The translations under genes and the position numbers were made by a program. A DNA stretch of 64,000 nt, taken from Nephrocerus scutellatus. Its lineage: Eukaryota; Arthropoda; Insecta; Diptera; Pipunculidae. Within the stretch, counting starts at the first letter, position 1, and every line of letters starts with the position of its first letter. A model generated the notes under the pieces. The model searched no databases. It saw nothing but the letters and a program-made list of their open reading frames with translations, and had not been told where the DNA came from. The DNA is taken from the NCBI GenBank assembly GCA_947095585.1, contig OX352765.1, positions 24,210,254-24,274,253 on the forward strand, in the 5' to 3' direction. Positions 10,101 to 22,247 of the stretch are shown piece after piece.

Positions 10101-13027
10101 TCAAGCGTACTGTGCTAAGTCAATTGCGCATTAAGTTTAGTTTTAATTAAAAACTGTATTGAGCACGGCATCATAAATTACGAGACTTGATTGCACCAAT
10201 CACACTTTCAAATCCAGAATATCCACCTATACAGTTCGAAAACTCTGTAATAACAAGAACTACGAGTACGACAGTTAACGTGATGTTGACATCATGAAGA
10301 CAATCAAGATCAGCAGGCTCGGGCAGGATATTCGAATGATATACGCTCATGTCTTTATATTAAATGAAGAATATTATATGAGGGTAGTAAGATTCCTGTT
10401 GATTCTTTGTTATCACACCAAAAATCTCCTCATTGTTCATTGTTATGTTGTGTTTAAGGACTGAATGACGTACAGCAAAAACTTGAATCGCTGAAAACAA
10501 ACAGGACTCTAATTAATTCATTACAATGCAAGGATTTCTGTAAACGAATTCATACATATCCTCCCTTCTTATCAATGCAAAGTCACAATTTTTCTCATCA
10601 GCGTGTCATCTTTATCCAATTGGGAATGTGACATTTTTATCAAAACCACGACACGTGTCCTAAAAAAAAGTGTTTCCAATGAAAATATTAATAATAACAA
10701 AATGATAACACTGCGAACAGCAGAGGAAAAAGTCGCCACAATTTGGCTATCTTATCACGCTACTCTAGCTCGTACACCCTCTAGGAATTGCGCAAAGGCT
10801 ATGTATATACATAATAGTATATGGTAAACACCCGCAGTCATAAACAAACATTAACCAACTCTAATCTGTCATTTAAAAGTCACACGCGTGAGAATTGTAA
10901 ACAAGCCGTTGGAATCAATTCCGAAGTAGCAGTGACAGTGACCAACCAATATGGGTTGAACGACAGCGACAACAACCCTTATTCGCATTGGCGCGAACAA
11001 CAACTCAACAGCGGATTGCGAAACAGTTTGGATCCTTTTTGGATGAGAAATGCAAATAGATGGTGCAACGTACACACTAACGTGTATCAGTCGAAATAAG
11101 TGGCCATCGCACAAACAAAAACAATCGACTTCATGAATTTAACTTTTGTTCGCTTGCCAATTCGCTACAATGACGGCGAGATGGTAGAAATTTCAACCAA
11201 TATCAGTCAGCGTGATCGACTTAAGCCGCAACACGTGGCCCACACAGTCGAGAAGAGCGGACCACGTGGTATGCTCACCAAATCTTTATTGCAACTTCAA
11301 AGTACAAAGTCATCAGAGTCTCTTTGTAAGGAGGTAGGACGGCGTCTCACGAGTCTCTTCGTCACATCAATTGGAAATTGCTTCATCACTTCACTTAAGC
11401 GCTAAGCCTCAGCAGGTTCATCGTCGTAATATTGGAAAGAAAAACAAATAGAAAATCGTTTTCATGATGTCATCATTGGTGACATTGCTGTGGTCCGGGT
11501 GGAGGGTAAGAGAGACTACATATATTCCACACAAGGGTGGTGCCTCGTCCTTATCGTTCGCTGTCTGGAGAAAAAACAAACACATCTACGAGTAGTTAGC
11601 CAACCCATTGCTTGTGTAGCAAGTTTGTAATCTCAAAAACTCAGCAGGTTGAATGACTGGCCGGGCAGGAATGAATATCTCTGAGAACGGCGTTGGCCCA
11701 ATAAAGTCACAAAGTGTATCTTCACATCGACTTTGTCGAGCGCCGCGCATTGTAAATGTAAATAAAGGACGACGTCCTTTGTTTGTGCACACATCGCAGT
11801 TGAAGCGATAACGTCAAGGTTTGCCCAACGGTGCACGCCGAGGTATACTCTGAGCACCGCATTCGCATTTGCACAAGGGGTGTTCGATGTGCGCCCATCA
11901 GCCATGTATGGATGGGAATTTACATCATTATTATAGGGGTGCATTGCCTAACTGTTGTTTTAGGTGGGTAGAAAATCATTGGCCCGTTTTATATGGCCTA
12001 AAATGTGCGTAAATAAAAATAAATTTTGTTAGGACGACGAAGTCGATAATCGCATCGCTATGAGTCTAACACGACACGCAACCAAATGTGCAATAAAATA
12101 TTCATAATGATGGGAACGTTTTGTTGGTTAGTTTGGTGTTTACCGAACTAAGAAGAGTCCGACAGTCAGCCAGCCACAGTGTTCAGTTAAGTGCCATAAG
12201 ATATTTGTTCTTTTCGTCCTTTTTGTTTGGCAATTTCTTTGGGACAAGTGGACAATATTTAAAGGTACTGACATTTATTAATAATTTATATGGATTAAAG
12301 CGGACGGATGGATTAACCGAAAAATCATTTATAAAAAGTCGCGTTCGCTGCCTATCCCTCATTAGCAAAGGTATTTTAAAACCCGCTAGTCCAAATTTTT
12401 GAATAATTTTATTGCAAAGTTGTAGAACTCAAAGTGAAAAGTGCGACACTGTTACGACTAATAACTATTTTCCCACTAATAAGGTTATGTCTTAAAAAAA
12501 ATATTTTGTTGGGTGTGATTATGTTGCAACCTTATTTTGTCTCTGCGTGCATATCTTGCAGTTGAACAGAAGATTAGCGGTAATGCTTCTGCGGAATATG
12601 AACTATTTAATAGAACAGGACTATATGTCAATAGTCATCTGCTTTAAGTGTCATTAAGGCTACTTTTTTAGTGGAGAAAAGCAGAAGGAGATGATGTTTT
12701 AATATACTTCGTATACCGTTGATACCAACCAACCTACCATTCAGCTTTAAACAGTCCCCAGAAAGGGCCTATCAAAACATTGAGCCAAAGATCGACAACA
12801 GGTTTGAAATTGGATCACTTGGATCCACTTCTTTCATTTGCTTCATTTTGATTTTGAATGTATTCCTTTTTTTTGCCTTCAGAGTGGACTTCCCGACAAG
12901 CCTATTCTGTTTAGAGCCGTGATCGAGTTGAACCCATGTCCCAGAATCTGAAACTAGTCGGTCTGTAATCGTCTTATCTGCAAAAGTGTAGCCTCTGTGC
13001 GTTGCAATAGTTTTAATAACTGGTTTC
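10101..13027. other. No recognisable gene in about 2.9 kb
   Basis: Several open frames of 70-105 codons occur, the longest run being one frame across 10821-11405 broken by a single TAA at 11097. A minus-strand frame at 12772-13038 has ordinary composition. None shows a domain I recognise, and no splice-site pattern links them. The segment 11640-11900 is slightly GC-richer. Small host exons cannot be excluded. Confidence 0.45.
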
Positions 13028-14060
13028 ATCTTTGGCAATGCTCAGGGCTACACAGTACTAACGATTATAATTTCAATTTCATTGGTACATGCTGCTTCCA
13101 AGAAGGTTGTGATGCTCCTTGGAAGCGCAATAATATTTTAATTGCTGCCGTGCAGGAGACCAAAATCCCCAACTCATACTCATTGGCATCCTTTGACGGT
13201 TATCAAATCATTCGACACGAATGATCCGACAGAGGCAAATATCAAGTATCATTCAGCGTTGTATTCAAGATGAGAAATCAGGAGTTTATTCTGAAAACCT
13301 TAAGATTTCAATGTCCTACAAGCTACTTGACTCTGCTAGTACCTTCCAGGCGGAGATCTTAGCGATAAAAGAGGCATGCAGGGCCCTATCTCACAATACC
13401 GCAATAGCGGGAAAGTTCGGCATATGTGTACACAGCCAAGCCGCTATTAAAGCGAGTGTTCCGACAAGGAACAGTTCTAAGCTCGTCAGGCAGTTCCAGA
13501 CCGAACTGGCTTCGTTAAGCCAATGCATAGACTTAAGCCTAGTTTGGGTGCCGGGGCACAGCGATTTTGACGGTAATGAAAAAGGAAATGTACTGAGAAA
13601 TAAGGGCGTCACACTGGACACGGACAGTCTACTCTCCTTTGAGCTCGGTTAAGGAACATATTCCTTACCGCCAAAGCACAGCTAATGTGAAGCAATTGGA
13701 CCAATTGCACCACCTCGAAAGCGATGTCGCCTTTTTTTAATAAAAACAAATCCACCGAGCTGATCTCCAGATCCTCGGAAAGATATTTCCAGTGTGGTTG
13801 CCATAAACACGGGCCACTGGCCGGTGGGCAGCCACGCAGCCAAACTGGGAATCACTCACAATACATTTTCCAGGAGCTGCTTAGATTCATTTAGATTCAT
13901 TTTCTTTGCAAGTGTCCAGCCCTTGCGGCTCTCCGCTTCCGCAAACTAAGTATTCCCTTCTTTTCTGACCTGAAGGAGCTTTCAGAGTACCGCATCACCG
14001 ATCTTATATCGTATCTCAATGCTACAGGTTGGATATAACTATAAACAACCATTTTTCGTA
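13028..14060 (+). pseudogene. I/LOA-type LINE remnant: endonuclease start joined to RNase H
   Basis: The segment begins with the N-terminal part of an apurinic-type endonuclease ('NNILIAAVQETKIP', at about 13120-13170). At 13221 it jumps to an RNase H domain: 'FQAEILAIKEACRAL' (catalytic Glu region), then 'GICVHSQAAIKA' (where the usual Asp-Ser of 'SDSQAA' is HS), then 'LSLVWVPGHSDFDGNE'. A decayed 'TGHWPVGSHAAKLGI' and 'FSRSC' follow at about 13820-13880, the zinc-ribbon-like tail seen after RNase H in these LINEs. The whole RT domain, expected between the two parts, is missing, so a large internal deletion must have occurred. LINE RNase H domains of this type are known from the I, LOA and R1 groups. 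The element is dead. Confidence 0.8.
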
Positions 14061-15654
14061 CTATTAGGACACGTTCTGAGGACTGTGGTAGCGAAACGGT
14101 GCACTAAAGCGCTGTTTGAGGACCGCCACTATACCTGCCTACCTATACCACCGCCAATCTGCAGCAGTTTCGCTGAAAATTACTTTCCGCTATCTCTTCT
14201 CTGTTAAATGCGAATTCGCACATTTGTTGACAAAGATGATGCACTAGCTATTTTCAATGAATTAGACTTGGTTTGTCGTCAAGCTCTTTTAAAAATCCGT
14301 TCTTATGAAGTCGATAAAAAACTACTTCATTGAGTTTGTAACTACTCGTATCTTCCGAACCATTCAACTCAAGTTCAAATGTGACGGACGGACGGATGGA
14401 AAATCCAGCATAAAAGAGGGCTAATAACGTAATAGCGTACCTCTTGCAAGTTCAAGCCTATCCATGGATGACCTGGTTTTGTTGACTACACACGCACCGC
14501 ATTATGTTTGCATTGTATCTAGCGACGCATTGCGGTGCACCTATGAATCTCGCGTGTAATTTGTAATCAGCTAACAATACAACAATGTTTTGCAGAAAAA
14601 CCACACTCCACCCAACCGATGGAAATTGATATCAGACATTAGCATTAGCACTGCAATGTGAAACTGGTTCCTGATGGCCCAACTAACGCAGCCGCCTGAG
14701 ATTGTATTCCGCCGTAGCCGGGGGAGGGACGACATTTTGCGTGCAACAAAGTACCCACTACAATAGAGAACGGAGAGTGTAATGATCGTAGTTACCAAAT
14801 TGTTTTGTGTGGTGCCATTGCACCTCACACATTGCTGTAAATGTTGTGGTAAGGAGCGAACAAATTCGCATGCCAAGATTTACAAAATTGATAATCAGAA
14901 TAGCAATTCGCACTCTAGACTGCATAGGCACACTGTGTGGATGGATGGATAGCACAAACCGGAAAACGAGAAGACAGAGCCAGACACAGGGTGAAGTACG
15001 GATGAAGAGCAATGTTAACGTAACAACAACAACATAATAGGGTGTCAAGTAACTTGATCGCACACAATGACTACTGACTGAATCTCTGAAGTAGGTGAGA
15101 TAGCGTCGAGCGACACAGCACAGTGGAGCGCGGTTTCCTGCGTACACCTAGAGATAAGTTCATGTAGTTGTTAGTGGTTAACAACAAGTCTGGTTAATGG
15201 CAAAAATGTGTTTTGTGTACATGCTATGTTGCAAGGTTGCAACAGCTGACGGTTACTTCGCATATCGCGTATCGTCGCAGTTATCTTTCAATTATTCATT
15301 GCCTCAGCAGACTATGTGAACGTTGATGGAGTTTCAGCTCAGAAAAAAAGGGGGAATTTCGTGTCTATGTCTGGTCTGTAGAACGCAGTTGATTTTTTTT
15401 ATAATCAGAAAAAACGCCGAAAATTTAAATTTTCTTAACCACAACCACAACGACAGGTAGAAGTGTAATTTAAGTTTTGATAAATCCTCGTTACAGATTT
15501 GCCTTTCGATAAGGGCTTCCTAATGGACTTGCAACTGTTATTAGCGTGCACGTGAAGGTGCAATAGTGCAAATAAGATACCAACAATTTCCTATCAAAAC
15601 TATGTATGTACCTATTTTTTTTAAAAAAAAATTGAGCACAATGAAAGCATTTCG
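14061..15654. other. No recognisable gene
   Basis: Open frames of 60-129 codons around 14571-15147 lie on both strands and overlap. They are rich in Cys, Val and Leu without a motif. A short GGACGGACGGATGG run is seen near 14385. I see nothing I would call a gene or element. Confidence 0.45.
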
Positions 15655-15750
15655 TGCTAGTGAACGGATCCCATTCAAAAAGATGACGGATTCGTGTTTG
15701 TTTTCAAATTTAAGAGGGCAACTCAATACAAATTCTGGACAATTTATTAA
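15655..15750. repeat. Dispersed repeat fragment shared with 42848-42935
   Basis: The stretch from 'CCATTCAAAAAGATGACG' to 'ATACAAATTCTGG' is similar over about 85 bp to 42860-42935 ('CCATTCAAAATATGACGAG' to 'ATACAAATTCTAG'). Both have small indels. This points to an unidentified moderately old repeat family. No coding content is supported. Confidence 0.45.
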
Positions 15751-15894
15751 AAAACCTGATTTGGAAAAATATTTGTATGGAAACCATCTTACCAAAGTGT
15801 CCGTGACAATGGACAACGAGTCATAGAGATGGCTGCAAGCAAAAATTTGGTCGTTGCGAGAACACAAATCACACACAAGAAAAACAGGTCAAGC

Positions 15895-16990
15895 GATAGG
15901 ACTCGCCTTAAATGCAGGGAGAGATGTCGGGCGTAGAAAAGAAATAGACACGACTGTTAGTACTCCTGACTCCATCTTAGGCAGTAGTTGTAGAGATAGG
16001 AGCGACTGGTTTGATGACGAATGTAAGCTAGCGACTGAACGTAAGAATGTTGCGTACCGAGCAATGCAAAAATCTCATAGAACGCGGGCACGCGAAGAAG
16101 ACCGGCGAATGAAAGCAGCCTGGGAGATTAATCTCGTCGTTGAACTAGAACAGTACAGAGAGCAAGAACCGCACAAGGCACGGAAATTCTAACAAAGAGT
16201 CCTTGGTATGACTTAATTTACACCGCGTTGCACATACTGCAAAGACAAAGATGGAAAAGGCACTTTAATGAGTTGCTAAATGGCCAGCTATCTGAGGAAT
16301 TGGACGCTCCACAAATGACCGAGGACCACACTATGCTTTGAGCGATAAATCGGCTCAAAATTAAAATTAAGAAATTAAAAATCAGATGGTAACCCGCGGA
16401 GCTGATTAAATCAGGAGGCCCCGCAATACACCAATCAATTCATAAACTAATAGTGTAAGTATGGGAGAAAGAAGCAATGCCAGAAGACTGGCGAATAGGC
16501 ATCCTGTGCCCCATATATAAGAATGGAGATATCAAAACATGCAGGATAACGTTGGTATAACGTTGTTGAATACCGCATATAAGATTTTCTCCTCTATCTT
16601 TCAAGACAGGAAAGCCCCATACGCTAAAGTTATCATTGGCCCATACCAGTGTGTCTTCATCCTAGGCAAATCAACAACTGATCAGATTTACACCCTTAGG
16701 CAGGTGATGGAAAAATGTCTTGAGTTTCAAAACTAACTACACTATATTTTCTAGACTTTAAAGCCGCCTATGATAGCATAGCCAGAAAGCCGTGAGAGAA
16801 TTCAGCATCCCAAATAAACTGACACGACTTCATAGGTTCACCATGACCAATGTTATAAGCCAAGTAAAAATACCCCGATCACTATAAAGCCCATTCAACA
16901 TCTGTAACGGACTCCGACAAGGGGATGGACTTGCCTCCGTCCTCTTCAACCTGGCGTTGGAGAAAGTGATCGGATAAATGGTCGAATGCC
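15895..16990 (+). pseudogene. RTE-like LINE relic (linker plus RT start)
   Basis: The segment reads through 'LALNAGRDVG', 'DSILGS', then 'DWFDDECKLATERKNVAYRAM', typical of the region between endonuclease and RT in RTE elements. It continues with 'ELIKSGG' and 'MPEDWRIGILCPIYKNGD' (about 16400-16530), 'IIGPYQCVFILGKSTTDQIYTLRQVMEK' in pieces (16630-16710), 'DFKAAYDSIA' (about 16755) and decayed 'GLRQGDGLASVLFNLALE' (16908-16965). The catalytic YADD box is lost or scrambled after 16990. Stops and frameshifts are frequent. It is the same family as 20825-21745 and 25836-27140, judged by near-identical short strings such as TTAAATGCAGGGAGAG. Confidence 0.85.
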
Positions 16991-18289
16991 TTTGTCCGCT
17001 GCCCTTCTAGCATTATGGTAGATCACATACAAGTAGCACTAGTATAACAAAATTCCCAGTGCATCCACGATGCAAGAATGTCTAAAGTGGTGTAAATCCA
17101 GTATTGCTCGAACTTTTCGTCTGAGGATTTTAAGAAAGCTCTCGAAATTGACTTGTTTGCAATAAAGGTTGACCGAGCGAAATGGTTTTGATGGTAAGAT
17201 CTAGAATGACATTGTTGATTCTTGACACCCCGGAAGCGTCCACGAGTTTTTTATTCGAAACATAATTTCTATACTCGTAATGTTCGCTCTTGGCCAATAT
17301 AATTTTTTCCATTTATAAAAAAGTTATGTTCCGCCAAATGGGACACGCATATGTATTTCGACCATAACCTCCCAGCTCAGATGGCGTAAATAATGGCCTT
17401 TTCTATTTTTAATGCAGTATTTACCTATTTTTTTTATACAAGAATGTGTTCAAATGAACCCCCAAATACCGCACGATCGGCTTTATTGGAATTCGACAAG
17501 TTTAACTTCGCATTTTGAAAAGCTGATCTTAAGCCTTCATGTTTTGCAGTATGCCAAAAAATTCATCGACTTGAGTACATGAGGTGTGGAAGCAACCGAC
17601 TTGGATTGAGAAATGAAGTTACTATCAGATGAGTAAGAATTCACTGGCCGATGTTGGGGAAAGCTACATCCAGCAACATTTGAAATCGATACCGATTGTG
17701 ATGCATTCTGAGTACATTTGTGTTTAAAATCCACAATCATAATAATAATAATAATAACAATACGAGTAATATTTTCAATAAATTGGAGAATACTTACATC
17801 ATCGCAGCATCCATACTTCAGCACTACTGTACTGTACGAGTGTAAAATGTCACGTGCATTAATGAAGATATCCCAAACTAAGGAAACTCAAAAGTCGATC
17901 TCTTTACCGGTAATGCCAACTTTTAATTTTCAGTCACGTATCATTCGATAACTTAGTCCCGGGTTCGATTCATCCCGATGCGTCCAAAAAACACACCTAG
18001 ATTCTAGATTCTATTTATTCATGATACGATGCTGCTGCAACGATGTATTACATTCAGTTTTGTATAGCATACCTAAAAGCAGCTCATCAAGTGACACCCG
18101 AAACAAGCTCAGGAATTATTTCAGAAATCATTGAGTTTCGAAAATTCGCTATTGAAAACAAAGTTATGATCAATGTTGCCAGCAGAAATTACTGCGTTTT
18201 TACATCCATTTTCTCCTCCATCATTCTCATCTCAATAGTCATTCAGTTCCTAGAGAAGTTCTTATAATAATCAATACTAGCTGTTCCCT
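16991..18289. other. Non-coding, with an AAT microsatellite
   Basis: There is no supported gene. A short AAT/ATA repeat lies at about 17737-17758. A GGTTCGATTC string at 17962-17971 looks like a tRNA T-arm, but no other tRNA arms can be folded around it. Confidence 0.5.
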
Positions 18290-19330
18290 GGCGCTTCGTT
18301 ACCCGCACAAGGGGTGTAGTAGCACTGCGACCCATGTGGATCTATTGTGTTTACCCCTGACTTGTGCTACAGAGACAGTGCATGCCCGTTTCTAAAGCAC
18401 TCCCTTTATACCAATGGCTCTTAAGAACTTAATAAAATGAAGCGGGTTCAGTGAATGTCGCGCGGACTCCGAGATAACGTGAGTTCCCAAGTGATTTCTT
18501 CTCTGTCGGATGGAATTCGTTGAGAAGATGGTCTCCTCCGCTTCCCTACAGAGTCTGCAGCCACCATCCTCTACTACTTTTTTTTTACATGAACTTTCAG
18601 GGTGCAATGTCTTGTTAGGAAACCCGTAATGATTCTTACATTACTTCTACTTAGTCCCAATATCAGGCTAGACCCCTTAGGGTTAAAGTTCCCATGAATC
18701 TCCTTCGCTTGCTGTAGACCTGAGAGATTTTCCCATCTTACTCATGCGGCTGCCTTACCTATACTGCGTAACTCTTCCCGCATTTATTATGCGGTACCCT
18801 ATACCACATAACGGTTCTGGACTTACTAGCGGAGTTTCTGCTCCTTTATTTGCGAGCCTGTAATCATTGGAATTACTTTCATGGTGTACATACAGTGCAT
18901 TATTCTGGGACTAACTCCCCAGAATTTACCTGCCACCCTTATGCATAGCATGAATGCTCTTTTTGGTTTTTATTCCATAGCATTCTGCTATCAAATGTCA
19001 CTCCAAGGTATTTAACCTTTTTACTGATAGTTATCTCTTCTCCATAAAGGGTAACTGGGTGCTTCCTTTCAATAAAAGGAAAGGTGAAGGAAACCATTGT
19101 GGTCTTGTTTGGTTTTACCCTGAGTCCCGTTTTGGGTTATGTCACAGAGCACTTTCTCGAATTTCCTCTTGGTACGATGACTACAAAAGGGGTGTCAGTA
19201 CCCCTCCTTATGGGCATCATCTTGTAGTGACCATAATGGTTTTACCACCGACTCCGCTGTTTTGTTGCCCAGCACCTAGCTGTCTACATTTTTTTTCTCC
19301 AGAGTATTTCTTATCGCCCCATGGGAAGCA
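18290..19330 (-). pseudogene. R1-type LINE relic, reverse strand
   Basis: Read on the minus strand, the 3' half of a LINE ORF2 appears: 'GLRVKPNKTTMVSFTFP' (about 19060-19140), then 'LYGEEITISKKVKYLGVTFDSRMLWNK' (about 18960-19055), and near the end 'GGCRLCREAEETIFSTN' (about 18500-18560). The latter corresponds to the C-terminal Cys-containing segment of R1-like elements. The 'xVNPxKTxMVxFT...VKYLGVxxDxxLxWxxH' order is characteristic of RT thumb regions in R1 and related clades. Most of the palm, including the YADD box, is deleted or decayed. A similar reversed relic is at 43690-44830. Confidence 0.75.
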
Positions 19331-20824
19331 TTATCGAATGGATGGGGGGTATACTATAGCCTATAACCTTTCCCCACCTGCAAATAATTTATATTGAAAA
19401 TTTCAATTCAAATCGATTGGTAAATGTGAGTTTCCATAAATAACAACCGCACAAAATTTTAGTTTTATTTATATAGATTCAGACCTTAAGGCAATAGCAT
19501 CAATTGTAGTGGAGCAATAAAATAATGTTTCAGCTTACTCGCATCCATAAAATAAGTAAGATATTTCCTTTTCTGTCACCATCAGCAACTCAACGATTCC
19601 GAGGAATTCGCGTCAGACAGTGAAGTGCGATCGGCGCCAAAATCCAACTTCCATATGAGTCTTGCAATTCACTGATGCGCAATACTTCTTCAATGGAAAG
19701 GATAAGTTTGTCTCTCTCATGTCACGCGTGTACGCACTGAATAATTAATTTCCGTGCAACAAGATGCAGCGATAAAATGCACCGCAGCAGTTGCGGCTGC
19801 ATCTGTGCAGGCGATCACGATTTCTTGTCTTACATTGCAACACATAGGTTTTCCCATGGACAAACAATGATAGTGCAACACTTCGTCGAGGAGGTATTCG
19901 CACCTTGCATATATATTGTTGCGTGAAAAAAAAAATAAACCGCTCTAGCACAGCGTGTAGTTATCGATTCCAATCGAGTAGATCACCAAGTACGCCGGCT
20001 TGGAATTGGAATTCCATCAGATAAATAATTAGTTGGTATTTTCTTCTGACGAGATGGAGTGCATATCTATTTCTGCAACTCTCAAGTCAGTACGCCGGAG
20101 TCTGAGAAGATCCGTATTAATAAGTGGTCTTCCACAGAGTTTGCCAATTCTAGTTTTACTTTCCTAATTTTGTTGCTGCAGGATTTACCATTCCCTAAAC
20201 CCATTTGTATGTTATAAAAGTTCGAGTTCGGTTGCGACAAAACTACCTGCCTTAACAATTCTCAGCCTAGTAGTCCATTTCTGGCTCAACGGATTCGTTA
20301 GTAGTCAAAATTATTGCATTATTGGCAAGTCAGCAACCCAAAGCCATTTACAAAATGTCATAACACCCACAAAAAGTTACTGTTTGTTGCGGGTTTAATG
20401 TTGGAGAGGTTCTTTTGGCACATACCTCTTTTTCAATGATGCTTGAAACGCAATGAAGACTGACTTTTTTTTGAGATAAATTGAAAAAACTTGATTTGGA
20501 TTATTTTGTGGTTTTAACAAAATAGTAACACATACCAAACAGCTGGACAAACAACCAAGTTATTGAAATCGAAGTTCGGTGATAGTTTTATCTCCAGAAA
20601 TGGCCTCGTTCATGTAGTTTGGCACCTCTGGCCTTTTTTCTTTTTCTTAAGACGAATAATAATATTCGGCGCGACAGACCATTGCGGTCCAAGGCCTAAC
20701 TTCTCGCGACCATTTGTGTTGTGCATGTATATTTTTGGATACAAATGGAAGGGACCTACAATTTAAGGCCGCATCCGAACGGCGAATTGAGAAGCTTTCC
20801 GTCACAATGTATTACTCTCCAAAC
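19331..20824. other. No recognisable gene
   Basis: This is AT-rich spacer. Open frames are short (67 codons or fewer) and lack motifs. No repeat structure stands out by eye. Confidence 0.5.
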
Positions 20825-21745
20825 GTTTGTCACCGCCTTAAATGCAGGGAGAGTAAGTCCTGGGCCTAAGATGTTGGGCGTAGAAGATATGTGGACACGC
20901 TTTAAGAATAATGTCATTAGTACTACTGACTCCATCTTAGGCAGTAGAGAAGATGAACATAAATAACTCAGAAGATATGAAAAAACGGGTCACCGGGGAA
21001 AGAAAGCTGCCTGGGGAAGAATTTTGTCCGTTAACTAGATCAGTACAGAGAGCGTGGACCGCAACAGTTGCAGAAGTTCTACCATATATCATATATATTG
21101 CAGTATGACGCAACGACTGGCGAAAAGGCCATCCTGTGTCCCATGTATAAGAAAAGAGATATCATAATATGCAGCAATTATCGTGATATAACGTTGTTGA
21201 GTACCACCGAGTACCGATAACAACATGGAACCAGAAATACGCGCACGGTTGCTTTAAGCCAACAAAGCCTACTATAGCATCCAACATCCAAGGTGCTGGT
21301 ATATAAGACAATGTCATACCATAATTATACATATGGATCCAAGACTTGGGTGCTTAGCAAAAAGCATTCTGACCCCTTAGCCGCGTTCGAGAGAAAAGTC
21401 TTACGGAGAATTGTTGGCCCCGTATGTGAGGAAGGACGATTCCGGAGACTCTATAATGATGAGATCTACGAGCGTTAAGGTCGATAGGCGCCGGTGGGAC
21501 GGACACCTAGCTTGCACAAGCGAAGATGATCCAGCTCGGAAAGAACTTTGCGTTAGGATTTATGGGACAAGACAGCGAGGCCGGCCAGGCCTACGCTGAA
21601 TGTATGTCGTATGTAAGTATGGACGCCAAAGTTTATAGGTGCCAAACTCGATGACTTCGGCTTGAAATCGGGAACGGTTGAGAAATTTTTTGTGGGAGGC
21701 CAGGACCGGACACCGGTTGTAGAGCAACATATGATGATGATGATT
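20825..21745 (+). pseudogene. RTE-like LINE relic with ATG/GAT-repeat tail
   Basis: It starts with 'TALNAGRVSPGPKMLGVEDMW' (about 20830-20895), as in the relic at 15895. After a deletion it resumes with the ORF2 C-terminus: 'TYGSKTWVLSKKHSDPLAAFERKVLRRIVGPVCEEG' in pieces (about 21320-21435), 'FRRLYNDEIYER' (21443-21478) and decayed 'GHLACTSEDDPARK' (21500-21545). The insertion ends in ATGATGATGATGATT at about 21731-21745. RTE-clade LINEs characteristically end in short tandem repeats rather than poly(A), which fits. The copy is internally deleted and dead. Confidence 0.85.
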
Positions 21746-22079
21746 ATCTTTGTAGATGTAATCTGTAACAAGTTCAACTCATCTGGGAATAGCACCCTAA
21801 TTATACCGAAACTTTTTAACTCCTCAAGGCACTTCCTCGAAATGCCACCCGACTGTGGAATTCTTTGACGCCTTCTCTGAAATTAATATTAAATACATCG
21901 CGCTTTAAAATGCTGCCTACGATCATTACATTTTTCAATAATCCCCCATGAATACTTCCGACTATATGCTCCTTCCCTTAATTTCCCTTACTTTACTTTA
22001 TTTTGTTTTCTATCATTCTACCCATTTTCTTTAGTTTATCCTTCAGGCAATTGTTTCTTTATTATTTATATTATATTAT
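21746..22079. other. No recognisable gene
   Basis: This is AT-rich spacer between the RTE tail and the GGAAA microsatellite. It has T-rich and TTA-rich patches near 21975-22080. Confidence 0.5.
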
Positions 22080-22247
22080 AGGAAAGGAAAGGAAGGGAAA
22101 GGAAAGGAAAGGAAAGGAAAGGAAAGGAAAGGAAAGGAAAGGAAAGGAAAGGAAAGGAAAGGAAAGGAAAGGAAAGGAAAGGAAAGGAAAGGAAAGGAAA
22201 GGAAAGGAAAGGAAAGGAAAGGAAAGAATAGGAAAGGAAAGGAAGGG
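22080..22247 (+). repeat. GGAAA pentanucleotide microsatellite
   Basis: About 33 copies of GGAAA run nearly unbroken for about 165 bp, with rare interruptions (GGAAGGG near 22090, GGAAAGAATA near 22225). All three frames of both strands stay open through it, which creates artificial Lys/Glu/Arg/Gly or Phe/Pro/Leu/Ser reading frames that are not genes. The length and purity suggest recent expansion. Confidence 0.97.

Noticed and set aside
10821..11405. Nearly continuous plus-strand frame broken by one TAA at 11097
   Set aside because: No domain or family resemblance, ordinary composition, and no splice sites that would bypass the stop. I cannot support a gene.
12772..13038. Minus-strand 88-codon frame rich in Lys, ending next to the LINE at 13028
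   Set aside because: I considered a LINE ORF1 piece, but it lies on the opposite strand from the LINE and shows no zinc knuckle or known motif.
14571..15147. Cys/Leu-rich minus-strand frames that might be a secreted or membrane protein
   Set aside because: They overlap frames on the other strand, lack a clean signal peptide or motif and have no conserved family feature.
17940..17990. GGTTCGATTC string, as in a tRNA T-arm
   Set aside because: No acceptor, D or anticodon arm can be folded around it, so it is not a tRNA gene.
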